From assembly GCF_002846395.1 (NCBI RefSeq), contig NZ_PJMU01000005.1:62001-126000 (forward strand): DNA of 64,000 nucleotides. Reading direction: 5' to 3'. This document shows positions 32,553 to 41,607 of this stretch, piece after piece. Origin of the DNA: Pontibacter ramchanderi. Lineage in GTDB: Bacteria > Bacteroidota > Bacteroidia > Cytophagales > Hymenobacteraceae. The notes under the pieces were generated by a model. The model was not told the origin of the DNA. It saw only the letters and a program-made list of their open reading frames with translations, and made no database searches. The position numbers were made by a program, and so were the translations under genes. How positions within the stretch are numbered: position 1 is the stretch's first letter; each line of letters begins with the position of its first letter.

Positions 32553-35045
32553 TTATCGAATCTGCTGCCCGATCATGAAGTGGAACTGGCCACGCTTCAT
32601 TTCCGGACGGCCAGGCACATCGTCAAATCTCCAACCGTAGTCAAAACCTAACAGACCGAAAGCTGCCATGAAGATACGCACACCCACGCCACCAGAGCGG
32701 TATAGCTTGAATGGATTGTATCGGTCATAAGAGCCAAAGCTGTTACCTGCCTCCAGGAAAGCCAAACCGTAAATAGTGGCACCCGGGTTAGGCGATATCA
32801 AATATCTTGCCTCCGTCACGAACTTGTTATAGGCAATGCCACCCGTGTTCAGGAGAGTCGGGTCCGGGTTGTTAATCACAGACTCGTCATCGTAACCACG
32901 CAGGCCAATATAGTCGGTTCCTACAAAGATGTTGGCACCACCTAGACCATTACCTCCTAGTCTAAAACGCTCAAATGGCCCAATGCTTGTCTTCGAGCTG
33001 TAGTTATTCAGGAAGCCGAAGTGGGCTCGGGTGTTCAATACCAAATTCCCTGCCAAATTCATGAAGAACGAGGCGTCGAGCATCCATTTGTTAAATTCTA
33101 CAAACTCGAAGTTGTTGCGCTTGTCTGAGAACAGTGAGTAAGGTGGTGTCAGGTTCATGGCAAGCGATATATTGGAACCTCTTCTTGGGAAAGTAGGGTT
33201 GTCAATACTTACACGAGCCAGCGTGGTGTTGAACGAGATATTGTTAGACACGCCATTTTGGAAAGCTGTACCGAAAAGTGGGTAGTTTCTGAGGGTATAG
33301 CGGTTGTAGCTCAGGGTATGGCTCAACTGGAAGAAGTTATCCGGCCATTGCAGGGTACGGCCTAAACTTAGGGCACCACCATCCACATTCAGTCTTCTGT
33401 CGATATCTGCTCTCGGCTCGCGGCGCACTGTCTTGAACACACTCGCGGTAAGCGCGTTTCGCTTGCGCCCACCCAGCCAAGGCTCTGTGAACGAGAACGA
33501 GTAAGATTGGTAATAGCGACCGTTCGCCTGCACGTTAAGCGATAGGCGCTGGCCATCGCCGCTTGGCAGTGGTCTCCACTCCGACAGCTTCAGGAGCTTG
33601 CGGGTAGAGAAGTTGTTCAAGGTAAGACCTACAGTACCCACCGCACCGATCGGGCCACCCCAACCACCTGAAAGGCTGATCTGGTCATTCGGACGTTCTG
33701 ATACAGTATAGTTGATATCCACAGTTCCCTCCTCCGGGTTTGGCATTGGGTTCAATCCTATCGTTTCCGGATCAAAATAGCCCAGGTTCGCCAATTCGTT
33801 TCTGGAACGGATCAGGTCTTCGCGGCTGTACTTCTGGCCAGGCAAAGTACGGATCTCGCGGAGCACCACGTGGTCACTTGTCTTGGTATTGCCTGTTACG
33901 GTTACTTTGCTGATCGTAGCCTGCGGGCCTTCCGATACACGCATTTCAATGTCTATCGAGTCGCCATCTACGGTTACCTCAACCGGGTCAATGTTAAAGA
34001 ACAGGTAACCATCGTTCTGATAGAGAGCGGACACGTCTATACCTGTTGGGTTATAGTTGAGGCGCTTGTCCAGTTCCTGCTTGTTGTACACATCGCCTTT
34101 GTTGATACCCAATACACGAGTCAGGTAATCGTCTTCGTACAGGTAGTTGCCATTCCAGGTAATGTTTCGGTAATAGTAGCGGTTACCTTCGTCGAGCACG
34201 ATGCGTACGCCCAAACGGTCAGGGCTCACGTTATACACGCTATCCGATACGATGATCGCATCACGGTATCCTTCGGAATTGTAGAAGTCAAGCAGGAGCT
34301 GCTTGTCGTTCTCGTACTCTGATCGCTGAAACTTCGATGAAGTAAAGATCTTATAGAAGCGCTTTTCTTTTGTCTTCTTGAGCTGCCGGCGAAGCTTCTT
34401 GTCAGAGAAAGCCTCATTGCCTTCAAAAATGATTTCGGATATTTTTACTTTGTCGCCTCTGTCAATGTCAATATTCAGCACTACACTGTTTGGCAGCAAT
34501 GAGTCAGGGCGCTGCACAATATTGATTTTAGCATTGAGATAACTTTTCTCCGCGTAGTATTTACGAATGGCAGCGCGTGTCTGGTTAAGCACGGCATCTG
34601 TTACCACCTTGCCTCTGATCAGGTTGATCTTCTCGCGCAAGGCGTCCTGCTGCGATTTGTTTATACCTTTAAACTCAAAGCGAGACAGACGCGGGCGCTC
34701 TTTCAGGTCGAAGTTCAGGAAGATCTGGTTGCCCTCGATACGGGTCACGTACACATCCACATCGCCCAGAATACCCTGGTCCCACAGCTTCTGAACAGCG
34801 CGGCTGATATCCTCGCCAGGCACCGTAATTTCGTCACCAACTTTTAAGCCCGAGACTGCCGTAAGTGAAGTGGGGTCGAGGAATTTAACACCTGTAAACT
34901 CAATCCCGCCGATGCGGTACCGCTGGGGCTGGGCGTAGTCAATCGAATTGCTCTGTGCTTGATTATTCAGAACTTGTGAAGAAGCTGTGCCTGTCATTAG
35001 CAGAAACACAAGCACCCAGATGCATCTTGTCATTAATATGTTCAC
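32553..35045 (-). CDS. bamA: Outer-membrane protein assembly factor BamA
   Basis: Central component of the beta-barrel assembly machine. The 830 residues begin with a signal peptide (CIWVLVFLLMTGTASSQ). Several POTRA domains follow (residues about 40-430), for example IGGIEFTGVKFLDPTSL, RFEFKGINKSQQDALREKIN and ISKVTVTGNTKTSDHVVLRE. The C-terminal half is the 16-strand barrel and ends in the aromatic-rich HFMIGQQIR. Its start overlaps the uppS stop by 4 bases (ATGA). The surroundings, uppS upstream and two OmpH genes downstream, are those usual in Bacteroidota. Confidence 0.95.
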   Translation of the reverse strand: MNILMTRCIWVLVFLLMTGTASSQVLNNQAQSNSIDYAQPQRYRIGGIEFTGVKFLDPTSLTAVSGLKVGDEITVPGEDISRAVQKLWDQGILGDVDVYVTRIEGNQIFLNFDLKERPRLSRFEFKGINKSQQDALREKINLIRGKVVTDAVLNQTRAAIRKYYAEKSYLNAKINIVQRPDSLLPNSVVLNIDIDRGDKVKISEIIFEGNEAFSDKKLRRQLKKTKEKRFYKIFTSSKFQRSEYENDKQLLLDFYNSEGYRDAIIVSDSVYNVSPDRLGVRIVLDEGNRYYYRNITWNGNYLYEDDYLTRVLGINKGDVYNKQELDKRLNYNPTGIDVSALYQNDGYLFFNIDPVEVTVDGDSIDIEMRVSEGPQATISKVTVTGNTKTSDHVVLREIRTLPGQKYSREDLIRSRNELANLGYFDPETIGLNPMPNPEEGTVDINYTVSERPNDQISLSGGWGGPIGAVGTVGLTLNNFSTRKLLKLSEWRPLPSGDGQRLSLNVQANGRYYQSYSFSFTEPWLGGRKRNALTASVFKTVRREPRADIDRRLNVDGGALSLGRTLQWPDNFFQLSHTLSYNRYTLRNYPLFGTAFQNGVSNNISFNTTLARVSIDNPTFPRRGSNISLAMNLTPPYSLFSDKRNNFEFVEFNKWMLDASFFMNLAGNLVLNTRAHFGFLNNYSSKTSIGPFERFRLGGNGLGGANIFVGTDYIGLRGYDDESVINNPDPTLLNTGGIAYNKFVTEARYLISPNPGATIYGLAFLEAGNSFGSYDRYNPFKLYRSGGVGVRIFMAAFGLLGFDYGWRFDDVPGRPEMKRGQFHFMIGQQIR

Positions 35046-35785
35046 TTTGTTAGTTGTTCACTTGTCTTGCCAAAGCGGCGTTCTCTTCTTTGGAAGGCAC
35101 AGATGGCTTCGTAAAGGTGTTCTTTTCGGAAATCAGGCCACAGCAGATCAGTAATAAACAGCTCGGTATAGGCTAGCTGCCAAAGCAGAAAATTGCTGAT
35201 ACGCTGCTCTCCGCTCGTACGAATCAATAATTCCGGATCGGGTATACCTGCCGTGGAGAGATACTGCGCGACAGTGGCCTCGTTAATGTCAGCCGGTGCT
35301 ATAGTACCATGACCCACTTCAACAGCAATACGTTGCATGGCTTGCGCAATGTCCCAGCGACCGCTGTAGCTCAGCGCCAGCACCAGCGTCATGCGGCTGT
35401 TATCCTTTGTTATCTCGATTGCCTCAAGCAGCTCTTTCTGACAGGCTTTTGGAAGGCTATCCGTATCTCCTATTGTCTGAAGCCGAATGTTATTTTTGTT
35501 CAGCGTAGCGGTTTCTTTTCTGATAGTAGATACCAGCAGCTGCATTAAGGCGGAAACCTCTGTTGCCGGCCTCGACCAGTTTTCAGTGGAGAAGGCGTAT
35601 AGGGTTAGGTATTCGACTCCCATCTCTGCTGCAGCCTCCACCGTTTCGCGAACAGCTGTGATAGCGTTCTGATGACCAAAAATCCGCAGGCCGCCTCGTT
35701 TCTTTGCCCAACGTCCATTTCCGTCCATGATAACGGCAATGTGTCTTGGCAAATTGTCTAAATCTACTTGTTCCCTGAAATTCAT
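35042..35785 (-). CDS. uppS: Isoprenyl transferase (undecaprenyl diphosphate synthase)
   Basis: Makes the C55 lipid carrier for peptidoglycan and other wall polymers by adding isopentenyl units in cis. From ATG 35785 it has 247 residues with the family motifs IAVIMDGNGRWAKKRG (catalytic Asp), GHQNAITAVRETVEAA, YLTLYAFSTENWSRP and the end block ELLIRTSGEQRISNFLLWQ. A TTG seven codons upstream is also in frame, but ATG fits the family length. Its stop overlaps the bamA start by 4 bases, which couples lipid carrier and outer-membrane assembly genes. Confidence 0.95.
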   Translation of the reverse strand: MNFREQVDLDNLPRHIAVIMDGNGRWAKKRGGLRIFGHQNAITAVRETVEAAAEMGVEYLTLYAFSTENWSRPATEVSALMQLLVSTIRKETATLNKNNIRLQTIGDTDSLPKACQKELLEAIEITKDNSRMTLVLALSYSGRWDIAQAMQRIAVEVGHGTIAPADINEATVAQYLSTAGIPDPELLIRTSGEQRISNFLLWQLAYTELFITDLLWPDFRKEHLYEAICAFQRRERRFGKTSEQLTK

Positions 35786-35845
35786 TAAACCACAATTTCC
35801 TTGCAAGTTACAAAAAGCAAGATAATTTAATGAAATTTTAGCGGG

Positions 35846-36652
35846 TTAATCTAGTATTCCGGCTTTGCGCTTGTAAACGGGCGGGCAGTTGAGTCGGTAT
35901 AGCGTATAGGACAGGCTGATACCGTTATAGAAGTACATGTCCTTATCAAAAGGGTTGGCATATGCCTTGGATTTACTGGCACCCAGATCGGCCGCCAACA
36001 ATGGAGAGCCATTTTCCTGCAGATAGTCCAGGTTATCGGTAAGCATAAAGCGGGGCCCAAACTCCAGGCCCAGGTTCCAGTGCTTGCTCAAGGCATATTT
36101 CACACCTACCCCCAAAGGTAAAGTAACGGTAAACTTGTTATCGAACGGTTCCATCACATCGCCCTGCCGGCTAAGCTGATGGTTGAAATTGAGCAATGCA
36201 GCCCCCAGGAAAAAGTAAGGCGACACGCGGTGTGGCTGTCGGATATTGGCATAGTAATCCAGGAAATTATACTCTATACCCAGTGAGAACTCGATCATAC
36301 TCAACTTCAGCTCCGTATCGCGCCAATCGTGGTGTGGCAGGTTTTGCGACTCGTCTTTAAAAGTTTTGTCGTTGAATATACGGTGACTGCCCATTAAGGC
36401 AGCCTTGAGCGTAATGGGCGCAGAAATATCATGCCGGTAGAAGACCGTCATGGCAGGCTGGTTGCTTAAGAAACGGTAGTTAGGAGAGATTTCGCCAACG
36501 TAGTTCGCACCACCTATACCCACGCCAATCTCGCTGGTGGTGATTGGCTTAATCTGCTGCAGCTGGGCGTTCGCCGTATTGCATAAAAAGACGCTCCCAA
36601 TTTGCAGTAGTACACAAATAAGGAGCGTCTGTCTGAATGTATTCAAAGTCAT
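35846..36652 (-). CDS. DUF6089-type outer-membrane beta-barrel protein, short copy
   Basis: A 268-residue secreted protein with a signal peptide (LLICVLLQIGSVFLCNTANA) and alternating beta-strand patterns as in small outer-membrane barrels, e.g. EIGVGIGGANYVGEISPNYR, SPYFFLGAALLNFNHQL and LGVGVKYALSKHWNLGLEFG. The GxGxANYxGE start and the PxFFxGxA strand are typical of the DUF6089 family, which precedes uppS-bamA in many Bacteroidota. The biochemical role is unknown. It is a paralogue of the next gene in transcription order before it (36702-37703). Confidence 0.82.
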   Translation of the reverse strand: MTLNTFRQTLLICVLLQIGSVFLCNTANAQLQQIKPITTSEIGVGIGGANYVGEISPNYRFLSNQPAMTVFYRHDISAPITLKAALMGSHRIFNDKTFKDESQNLPHHDWRDTELKLSMIEFSLGIEYNFLDYYANIRQPHRVSPYFFLGAALLNFNHQLSRQGDVMEPFDNKFTVTLPLGVGVKYALSKHWNLGLEFGPRFMLTDNLDYLQENGSPLLAADLGASKSKAYANPFDKDMYFYNGISLSYTLYRLNCPPVYKRKAGILD

Positions 36653-36701
36653 GTAAACTGATTTCGGAGTTTAGGAAAACAACGCACTACCCTCCGTTAT
36701 A

Positions 36702-37703
36702 TTATCTGAATTTAGGTCTTCTTATACGTGGGTTCAGGATATAGTTCAGACCCAGGCTTGTCTGAATGTACCAATCGTTGTCAGAACTGTTACCACGTGT
36801 ACGGTTGTTGCTTGTGCCATACGGTCGCAGTCTGCTGAACCCGTTAGGCTCTGTGATCAGGTCGTTGGTAAAGCCAGACTCTGCACTTCTGTCAGAGAAA
36901 ATAACAGAGGCGTTGCGGTTGTCTACGCGGTTGTTCTCGCTTAACAGAACGTCTTTGTCAACGTGGGCTGTACTTACATCATCTAGGTAATCGGTGAAGG
37001 TCGCTCTCCAACCTACCTCAAAGCTAAAGTCCCAGTTGCGGTCGAGCTTGTATCTTACACCAAGGCCAAACGGAATAGCAATCTGCACACGGCTGTAAGG
37101 ATCGCTTACTGTACCCGGATGGTCTACAAACTGACCTTCCGTTCCAAGCGGTTGCAGGGCATACCAGCCAGAAGGGATGTCTTTATCTGCCGACAGGCCT
37201 GGATGTGACCCGTTCTCGTAATACGCTTTCGGGTTGTGGTGCAGTACCGCTACACCAACAAAGCCGTAAGGCACAAAATCAGGGCGGCGGCGGTAGTAGT
37301 TGCGGTTTTCGAAAAGGTCAATGATCGCTACGGCGCTTAGTTCTTTAATATCGTTGCGGAAAGAAAGGTTACGTCTGTAACGGCCTAAGTTCTCGCCTTC
37401 ATCAGGCCCCGCTGCTTTGGCATCATCACCCGCAATGCGGTTCCAGTTGAAAGCTACACGTGAGGAAATGCGCGGGAAATGGCGGTGCGTATAGTTGATG
37501 CCTATACTTGGCCGGGTGGACTTTACACGCATACTCGTGAAGTTAGGCTGAGGTACCAGATCGCCAAAGTAGTTTGCAGCTCCTAGCTGAATACCCACTG
37601 TGGAGTACTCCTTCCGCTTTGTAAAGCGCTGTGCCTCAGCCTCAATGGCTACAGTTGTCAGCACGGCAGTAAGTAATAAAAACAGCGTAGTAATTTTCTT
37701 CAT
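36702..37703 (-). CDS. DUF6089-type outer-membrane beta-barrel protein, long copy
   Basis: A 333-residue paralogue of the gene downstream of it. Signal peptide ITTLFLLLTAVLTTVAIEAEA, then TVGIQLGAANYFGDLVPQPN, VPYGFVGVAVLHHNPKAY and IPFGLGVRYKLDRNWDFSFE. It is longer, with an insertion in the last third that is rich in Asn, Asp and Ser. The C-terminus ends in a basic tail rather than an aromatic one. A -7 box lies at 37770-37777, so it may head the DUF6089-uppS-bamA-ompH unit. Function unknown; likely outer-membrane or periplasmic envelope role. Confidence 0.82.
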   Translation of the reverse strand: MKKITTLFLLLTAVLTTVAIEAEAQRFTKRKEYSTVGIQLGAANYFGDLVPQPNFTSMRVKSTRPSIGINYTHRHFPRISSRVAFNWNRIAGDDAKAAGPDEGENLGRYRRNLSFRNDIKELSAVAIIDLFENRNYYRRRPDFVPYGFVGVAVLHHNPKAYYENGSHPGLSADKDIPSGWYALQPLGTEGQFVDHPGTVSDPYSRVQIAIPFGLGVRYKLDRNWDFSFEVGWRATFTDYLDDVSTAHVDKDVLLSENNRVDNRNASVIFSDRSAESGFTNDLITEPNGFSRLRPYGTSNNRTRGNSSDNDWYIQTSLGLNYILNPRIRRPKFR

Positions 37704-37769
37704 AGCAAACTAATTTCTTTTAAGCGTATTTCCGCAAGCTTATAATTCATCCAAATTAAACCTCTGTGA

Positions 37770-37777
37770 CAAAAATA
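37770..37777 (-). promoter_or_regulatory. -7 promoter box of the envelope unit
   Basis: Minus-strand TATTTTTG matches TAnnTTTG; transcription would start near 37764, some 61 bases before the start codon of the long DUF6089 gene. No -33 TTTG is seen. Confidence 0.4.
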
Positions 37778-37826
37778 GAAATAATTTTCTGGTATAAAAA
37801 TAGGTATATTAAATATCGAATATAAT

Positions 37827-38714
37827 TTACCTAAAAATATTTGTTCTTTTATCAAGACCCCAGTTTAGCTTGCCTCGCAGGGTCGTCAGGAAGTTAACGT
37901 GGTGCAGTTTGACAAGCCGCGCCACGAAGCTCTCACGCCGCACCGCTATCTGGACCGACATGTCTACCGCAACGGACCTGGAGTCAAGGGAAGCCAAGTA
38001 AGTACTGCTGCGTCCCTCTACCTCAAACGAGATCACGGTCTTATCCGACACGATCATGGGCCTTACGTTCAGGTTGTGAGGGCATACGGGTGATATTACG
38101 AAATTGTTGGTCTGCGGCAGCACCAGCGGACCACCGCAGCTAAGCGAGTAGCCCGTCGATCCGGTTGGGGTAGCCACCACCAGTCCGTCGGCCCAGTAGG
38201 TGTTTAGATATTCACCATCTATATACGCATGCACGGCTATCATGGACGACGAATCGCGCTTAAGCAAACTAAACTCGTTCAGTCCAAAGTTAATGCCGTC
38301 GAATATCTCCAGATCGGAGTCAACCCGGATTAGTGCGCGGTCGTCGAAGGTATAGTGTCCTTTGAAAAGCGCGTCGAGCGCCAGGTTGATGCTATCGTGC
38401 GCGATGGTGGCCAGGAAACCAAGTCGCCCGGTGTTGATGCCCAGAATCGGGATTTGAAGCGCCCCGACATAGGTCACTGTGTCCAGCAGCGTGCCGTCGC
38501 CCCCCAGGCTCAGCACAAAGTCTACTCCCGCCAGGCTGTCGCCACGGTTAAAGGTAGCAATGCCCGACGGCAGGTGAATCCGGTTCTGCAGAAAAAGGCT
38601 GAAGTGCTCCACCACCAGCAACTCGGTATTTCGGCGCTGCAGCTCGTCAAACAGGTTTTGGATGAAAGGTCCGTATTCTTCGTCGAAGGGTTTTCCCAGT
38701 ATAGCTATCTTCAT
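37827..38714 (-). CDS. nadK: NAD kinase
   Basis: Phosphorylates NAD to NADP. The 295 residues carry the diagnostic SLGGDGTLLDTVTYVG (GGDGT motif, about residues 70-85), GINTGRLGFLATI, and WADGLVVATPTGSTGYSLSCGGP. The length is usual for the family. It starts 14 bases after the BamA-like gene, and the downstream DUF6089 gene is 123 bases away. NADK within an envelope-gene run is the conserved arrangement in many Bacteroidota. Confidence 0.95.
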   Translation of the reverse strand: MKIAILGKPFDEEYGPFIQNLFDELQRRNTELLVVEHFSLFLQNRIHLPSGIATFNRGDSLAGVDFVLSLGGDGTLLDTVTYVGALQIPILGINTGRLGFLATIAHDSINLALDALFKGHYTFDDRALIRVDSDLEIFDGINFGLNEFSLLKRDSSSMIAVHAYIDGEYLNTYWADGLVVATPTGSTGYSLSCGGPLVLPQTNNFVISPVCPHNLNVRPMIVSDKTVISFEVEGRSSTYLASLDSRSVAVDMSVQIAVRRESFVARLVKLHHVNFLTTLRGKLNWGLDKRTNIFR

Positions 38715-38728
38715 ATATCTTCTTTTAC

Positions 38729-40117
38729 TTAAAAAGGGAAGCGGCCGCTCAGGTAAAAGCCGCCTGTCTTTTCACGGTTTACGGTGTACTCGGCCCGGAA
38801 CACAAAGTCGTAGAAGGTGACAAGGTGCAGCCCCGCCCCTATACCTGCGAGCAGTCTGTTGGACAGGGGGTTGCCTTTCTCAAACATTTCATCTACGACA
38901 TAGCCTGCATCTGTGAACACATTGGCGTAAAGCGCAAGTGGCACCTTGTTGAACTTGGGGCTTCTGATAAACTTCAGGTGCACGCCCTGGTGCTGAAAAA
39001 GCTCCCGCGTCAGGCCCTGCTTAAACAGGCCAAAATGCTGCCCCCCAACCACCTGCAGCTCGTATCCCCGCACCAGTGAACGAAAACCCAGGGCTACATT
39101 ATCGGCATAGGCATAGTGCTTCGAGAGCCGGGCCTGCGCCTCGCCACCCACAAAATAATAATATTTGCCGGATAAGTGTCTATAATCCACATACTTTGCA
39201 CGCAACGTAGTGATGGGCGTTCCGTTACCGTTTACAAAGAAAGTCTGCGCGGCTATCGCTTCAAAATAACTGCCCGTAAGCGGGTAGATAAAGGAATTGC
39301 GCAGGTTCACTACTTTGGCCAGTTCCAGCCGCAGGTACCGCCGCTTATGCTCATGCTCGCTGTAGTATTGCGGGTTCAGCTCCAGCACCGTATCAGCCAC
39401 CTGCTCCTGCACATAGGTTAGCCGGATCCCCTCCTGCCGCTGCACACTTTGCCGGTGGGTGAGCCCCGCTGTGAGCAGTGTACGCTGTATCGGCACGCCG
39501 CGATCCTGCACGTAAAACCGCTGCCGGTTGTTAAGCGTGCGGTAGTCGATGGCACGGCTGCGGTAATCTGCCACCCCGAAGTCCATCCCCAGTTTGTGTG
39601 CACGACTTATATAGGGCACCCGATAGGCAAACTCCAACCGTTTGTTAAATCCCTGCTGCAGCCTGACACGCACTTCTTCATTCCGGCCTCTGAAATTACG
39701 CCTGATCAGGTTAATGCCGTAGTCAACACGGCCCCAGTCGCGACGCTCAAGCCAGGCATTAAAGTTACGATCGGCAAAGTCGAAGATGGGAATAGGATAC
39801 AGGTACCAGCGCTCCTGCATGGTATAGGTCACCGAAACAAGTCCTTCGTCGCAGGTATAGGTATAGCCCACCTCATGAAAAAGACGTAGGTTGAACAGCC
39901 GCTTGCGGTTTTCCTCCAGCTTCGCCTCCAATTCGCTTGTCGGCAGGGTATCGCCGGGAGCAATGTTGAGCTCAAAAAGAAGCATCCGGCTTTTGCTGAC
40001 CTCGTTGCCCTTGAATTGGATACTATCGACTACAACTGATGCGGTATGGCAGGGCTGTGCCGCCAAGGTATGGCAGAGCAAACTAAAGCAAAGCAGCAGA
40101 AAAGCGCGTTGAATCAC
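38729..40117 (-). CDS. BamA/Omp85-like surface antigen with one POTRA domain
   Basis: A 462-residue outer-membrane protein. Signal peptide FLLLCFSLLCHTLAAQ; one POTRA-like domain at about residues 28-110 (VDSIQFKGNEVSKSRMLLFE and LFNLRLFHEVGYTYTC); then a beta-barrel of about 340 residues. The VRGY motif in SLVRGYELQVVGGQHFG is the Omp85 signature of loop 6, and the protein ends in FYLSGRFPF with a terminal Phe. It is shorter than BamA and resembles the small Omp85 proteins of Bacteroidota, whose substrate is unknown. It lies between a CBS protein and nadK, with tight spacing. Confidence 0.85.
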   Translation of the reverse strand: MIQRAFLLLCFSLLCHTLAAQPCHTASVVVDSIQFKGNEVSKSRMLLFELNIAPGDTLPTSELEAKLEENRKRLFNLRLFHEVGYTYTCDEGLVSVTYTMQERWYLYPIPIFDFADRNFNAWLERRDWGRVDYGINLIRRNFRGRNEEVRVRLQQGFNKRLEFAYRVPYISRAHKLGMDFGVADYRSRAIDYRTLNNRQRFYVQDRGVPIQRTLLTAGLTHRQSVQRQEGIRLTYVQEQVADTVLELNPQYYSEHEHKRRYLRLELAKVVNLRNSFIYPLTGSYFEAIAAQTFFVNGNGTPITTLRAKYVDYRHLSGKYYYFVGGEAQARLSKHYAYADNVALGFRSLVRGYELQVVGGQHFGLFKQGLTRELFQHQGVHLKFIRSPKFNKVPLALYANVFTDAGYVVDEMFEKGNPLSNRLLAGIGAGLHLVTFYDFVFRAEYTVNREKTGGFYLSGRFPF

Positions 40118-40125
40118 GGACAGGG

Positions 40126-40791
40126 CTATATGTCCAGGTATTTGAACAGCATGTCTAGGCGGTCCCGGCCCACATCGTACTTGGCGCCGTCCTGAAACTG
40201 GGCGGTCACACGGTACTCGAATCGCTCCAGCGTAGCGATGATGCGGGTAAGATCGGAGGTATTGAGTTTAAGCGTGAGCTTGATGTTGTAAGGGTCAATT
40301 TCGTCGGGAGACACATAGGCGCTAAGTATCTTGGTGTTTTCCTCCTCTATCAGCCGGCTGATCTGACTCAGCGAGTAGTCCCGCTCCGGCATGGTGAGCA
40401 CCAGTATACTGCCCTGGCCCTGCAGTGCCGACATCTGCCCGAAGGCGGCCAGCGTGTCGTTGATCGTGATGATGCCCATGTAGTCCTCCTCTTCGTCGAG
40501 CACAGGCACCACCTGAATTTTGTTTTTGATGGCCGCCTCCATTACATCATAAAAATGCTGGTGGTGCATCACGAAAACATCCTGGTACTCCAGCTTGACA
40601 TGCTCTAAAGTCTGGCCCCGGTCGGGGAGCTCGATCAGGTTGGTTTCGGTGGCAAGGCCCATGTACTTGCGGTTGCGCGACACGGGCAGTTCGTTTACGC
40701 GGAACTCATCCATCCATCGCAAAGCCTTCTCGACGGTGTCGTAAAGCTTGAGCGGCGGTATCATTTGGTTGATGAGTTCTTCTGCGATCAT
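40126..40791 (-). CDS. CBS-domain protein
   Basis: A 221-residue cytoplasmic protein with two CBS domains (residues about 1-65 and 75-130), which usually bind adenine nucleotides. Seen in MIPPLKLYDTVEKALRWMDE, VNELPVSRNRKYMGL and VVPVLDEEEDYMGIITINDT. The C-terminal part (IAT LERFEYRVTAQFQD region, residues about 140-210) resembles an ACT-like ligand-binding fold. No catalytic domain is attached. The start overlaps the stop of the alpha/beta hydrolase by 4 bases. The target is unknown. Confidence 0.85.
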   Translation of the reverse strand: MIAEELINQMIPPLKLYDTVEKALRWMDEFRVNELPVSRNRKYMGLATETNLIELPDRGQTLEHVKLEYQDVFVMHHQHFYDVMEAAIKNKIQVVPVLDEEEDYMGIITINDTLAAFGQMSALQGQGSILVLTMPERDYSLSQISRLIEEENTKILSAYVSPDEIDPYNIKLTLKLNTSDLTRIIATLERFEYRVTAQFQDGAKYDVGRDRLDMLFKYLDI

Positions 40792-41564
40792 GTGGCTGTT
40801 TCCCTTGCTTCTGTTTTGGCCAAAAATTTATCTAAGATACTGTTAAACCGCTCCGGATGTTCCATCATCGGCGCGTGCCCGCACTTGTCTATAAAGTAGA
40901 GCTCTGAGTTTGGCATCAGCCTGTTAAACTCGTGCGCCACCAGCGGCGGCGTGATCGTGTCGTTCAGTCCCCATATCAACAACGTAGGCACGGTTATGTT
41001 TGTGATATCCTTGGCCATGTTGTGGCGCTGTGCCGACTTGGCAATGGCAATGATACGCAGGCACTTGGCATTGCTGTTGGTAATGTCGAACACTTCATCC
41101 ACCAGCTCCTTGGTGGCTGTTTCAGGGCTGTAGAAGGTATAACCTACCCGCTCCTTCACATACTCGTAGTTGCCACGTTTCGGGAACGAGCCGCCCATGG
41201 AGTCTTCGAACAGGCCAGAGCTGCCGGTCAGCACGAGGCGTTTCACTTTGGCGGGGTTCTTTAAGGTATAGACCAGCGCCACATGTCCGCCCAGCGAATT
41301 GCCCAGCAGGGTCATGTCGCTCAGATTCTTAAATTTAACAAAATCTTCGATAAAAGAAACCAGCCCCGGCACGCCAGCCTTGTGAAGCGACATTTCGTAG
41401 ATCGGCATAAGCGGAATAACCACACGGTAGCTTTTAGAGAAATGGTCTACTACACCGTTCCAGTTGCTGAGCGCCCCGAATAAGCCGTGCAGCAACAGCA
41501 ATACGTCTCCTTCTCCTTCGTCTATGTACTGAAATTCGCCTTCGTGTTTGACCTGTAGATTCAT
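40788..41564 (-). CDS. Alpha/beta hydrolase
   Basis: A 258-residue hydrolase of the alpha/beta fold. LLLLHGLFGALSNW forms the oxyanion region, LLGNSLGGHVAL the nucleophile elbow (Ser in GNSLGG), and CGHAPMMEHPE carries the catalytic His; the Asp lies in LIWGLNDTITPP. The open frame extends to 41636, but ATG 41564 is preferred because the first 24 codons are unlike the family and the protein then starts MNLQVKHEGEFQYIDEGEG. It is coupled to the CBS gene by a 4-base overlap. Substrate unknown. Confidence 0.88.
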   Translation of the reverse strand: MNLQVKHEGEFQYIDEGEGDVLLLLHGLFGALSNWNGVVDHFSKSYRVVIPLMPIYEMSLHKAGVPGLVSFIEDFVKFKNLSDMTLLGNSLGGHVALVYTLKNPAKVKRLVLTGSSGLFEDSMGGSFPKRGNYEYVKERVGYTFYSPETATKELVDEVFDITNSNAKCLRIIAIAKSAQRHNMAKDITNITVPTLLIWGLNDTITPPLVAHEFNRLMPNSELYFIDKCGHAPMMEHPERFNSILDKFLAKTEARETAT

Positions 41565-41607
41565 CCCTGATATTCCTAAAAGTAATGTGTTGTAAAAAAT
41601 CCGTCGG

